Of a DNA stretch of 64,000 nucleotides, positions 63,701 to 64,000 are shown piece after piece. Below the pieces are notes generated by a model. The model saw nothing but the letters and a program-made list of their open reading frames with translations, made no database searches and had not been told where the DNA came from. The translations under genes were made by a program, and so were the position numbers. The stretch's first letter is position 1; every line of letters starts with the position of its first letter. This stretch comes from Sagittula sp. P11 (GTDB taxonomy: Bacteria > Pseudomonadota > Alphaproteobacteria > Rhodobacterales > Rhodobacteraceae). The DNA lies in NCBI RefSeq assembly GCF_002814095.1, contig NZ_CP021913.1, forward strand, positions 3,533,501 through 3,597,500, read 5' to 3'.

Positions 63701-63774
63701 TTCGCCTGCTGAAGACGATTCTGGGCGGCGAAGCCCCCGGGTCGGACGCTCCCCGGGCTGAAGAAGCCAGCTGA
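60706..63774 (+). CDS. RND-family efflux pump (HAE1-like permease)
   Basis: The product has 1022 residues. Twelve membrane helices and two large periplasmic loops; TM4 carries the proton-relay pair in LVVGILVDDAIVEIENIVRH, and motif GNGPSEIVTQIITPLEDELV near the N-terminus is typical. The second half repeats the fold (LPLAVGGAIFALYIYGAGIG, LMLMGIVTKNAIMLVEFAQE). It exports hydrophobic compounds with proton antiport; the substrate cannot be told. It forms a two-gene operon with the adaptor. Confidence 0.92.
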   Translation: MNMSSWAIRNPVPPVALFLVLIVLGIVSFMRLPITRMPNVDLPVVTVTSGLPGNGPSEIVTQIITPLEDELVDVQGVRHITSVAGDGTASVTIEFEINVETDRAVNDVRDAVAAARGDMPDAASEPIVQRLDVIGGAILTYAASGSDRSIEGLSTFVDDVVAPTIQGAAGVASVDRIGGAEREINVELSPDRLLAHGLTVGDVNGQLRQQNVDAGGGEGRLAGQQVAIRSLGAAKTLEELGATRISLPSGGTIRLDQIGTIADGASDRENFALLDGRPVVAFGIFRSSGASDLLAAEAAREKLAELSREYPDIAFTEIDDATTYTESNYETALNTLLEGAALTILVVMIFLRDWRATVVTLVALPLSIIPTFFVMDLLGFSLNTISLLAITLVVGILVDDAIVEIENIVRHIQMGRNAYDAANEAAQEIGMTVIAISLTIVAVFAPVGVMPGIAGKFFREFGLTVAVAVLFSLLVARLITPLFAAYFMRSDKGHAEPEDGFLMRRYLNVLRWTLHNRAVTLFLGLAIFAGSIFSATLLPTEFVPAADGGRATVTVELPPGANIDEVEEISRRITSLILEIPEMESVFVEGTSDTEATVRVNFGPRDERERGAPEIMQDIRDRLADLPDVRIYVLGEEGVRDVSINILADDRETAQAASRDLASGMSGLPQLTGVAVESALARPEVQIIPRPQLATQMGVDATTLATTARIATVGDADANLARFDDGDDRVPVRVRLEEAARQDLDRLAGLRLRTSDGQMVPLGAVASARLANGPATIERYGRQYRVAIGATLADGAFLGDATAAIDSLPQAQDMPEGARIQAAGDVETMGEIFSGFAMAMGAGILLVYVVLVLLFRSFVTPVTILLSLPLAVGGAIFALYIYGAGIGLSVVIGFLMLMGIVTKNAIMLVEFAQEAVHGGMSRAEAMVDAAHKRARPIIMTTIAMTAGMVPSALAHGEGGEIRAPMAIAVIGGLLLSTVLSLLFVPSLYTVMEGLKDRLLRLLKTILGGEAPGSDAPRAEEAS

Positions 63775-64000
63775 TCCGCCGAAATCCCCCGATCCGACCG
63801 CCGCTGAGGGGTGATTTGCCCACGGATTCCCGCCTCGAGTCGTCTTCCGGGGGGCTGATTCACACCTGCGGGGAGGGCCGGAACGGCAGGGAAGGGCCCC
63901 CCGGCAAGAAATTCGCTGAAAAAATCGCATAGAAAACAAGCTGTTGGAAGAAAAGTTCCCCCTCTCTGCAAAAATCCTGAAAAAACTGCTTGCGGGTTTG
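63775..64000. other. Right-edge intergenic stretch
   Basis: No gene is seen in these 226 bases. Composition shifts to A-rich after about 63905, as in a promoter region for a gene beyond the window. Confidence 0.4.

Overview
This window is high-GC DNA from an alphaproteobacterium, most likely a Rhodobacterales (Roseobacter-group) member. The evidence is the gene set and its style: CarD, a 7Fe ferredoxin, a SUV3-type helicase, FolE2, a SAM-II type leader before metZ, Mrp, polyamine genes including homospermidine synthase, and above all a small DUF1127 gene followed by an array of CCUCCUCCC-loop sRNAs of the kind described in Rhodobacter. No phylogenetic test could be run.

Layout. 1-8.2 kb: end of an M3 peptidase, a membrane-anchored protein with a duplicated domain, a porin-like protein, a DNA ligase/exonuclease pair, and a hydrolase-SCP2 pair. 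7.6-15.9 kb: TPR protein, SUV3-like helicase, S4 RNA-binding protein, fdxA, carD, a Kef-type antiporter and a hydrolase. 16-22.5 kb: riboswitch-controlled metZ, folE2, a DUF1127-like protein, a GFA-fold protein, trkH and a ThDP decarboxylase. 22.6-27.9 kb: valS, then on the minus strand a ccaF1-like gene and an array of nine anti-Shine-Dalgarno hairpins, then mrp. 28-32.4 kb: holB-tmk-dac and a SPOR lipoprotein. 32.6-35.2 kb: tRNA-Ser followed by a decayed accessory segment (an IS3-family insertion sequence, an excisionase-like HTH, and a degenerate direct repeat of the tRNA end). 35.2-39.1 kb: a polyamine-type ABC transporter. 39.6-44.9 kb: a sensor-like membrane protein and a beta-glucan synthase/adaptor/GH8 operon. 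45.2-47.5 kb: a LuxR-hydrolase fusion and a frameshifted pseudogene. 48-52.2 kb: a five-gene envelope cluster (OmpA, coiled-coil membrane protein, SBP-OmpA fusion, VWA, HDxxH protein). 52.6-57.5 kb: a guanidine-I riboswitch and a guanidine import/hydrolysis operon. 57.8-63.8 kb: homospermidine synthase and an RND efflux pair.

The two most striking systems are these. (1) The ccaF1-CcsR array: four complete two-hairpin sRNA units plus a terminal half unit. Every loop exposes the same C/U-rich anti-Shine-Dalgarno sequence, stem changes are compensated, and the array ends in an intrinsic terminator. (2) The guanidine locus: a ykkC (guanidine-I) leader controls an ABC importer, a Ni-type guanidine hydrolase of the ureohydrolase fold, an extremely His-rich protein and a 54-residue His-containing membrane protein. 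The last two could be a nickel-delivery module. Both readings rest on motif recognition and gene context only.
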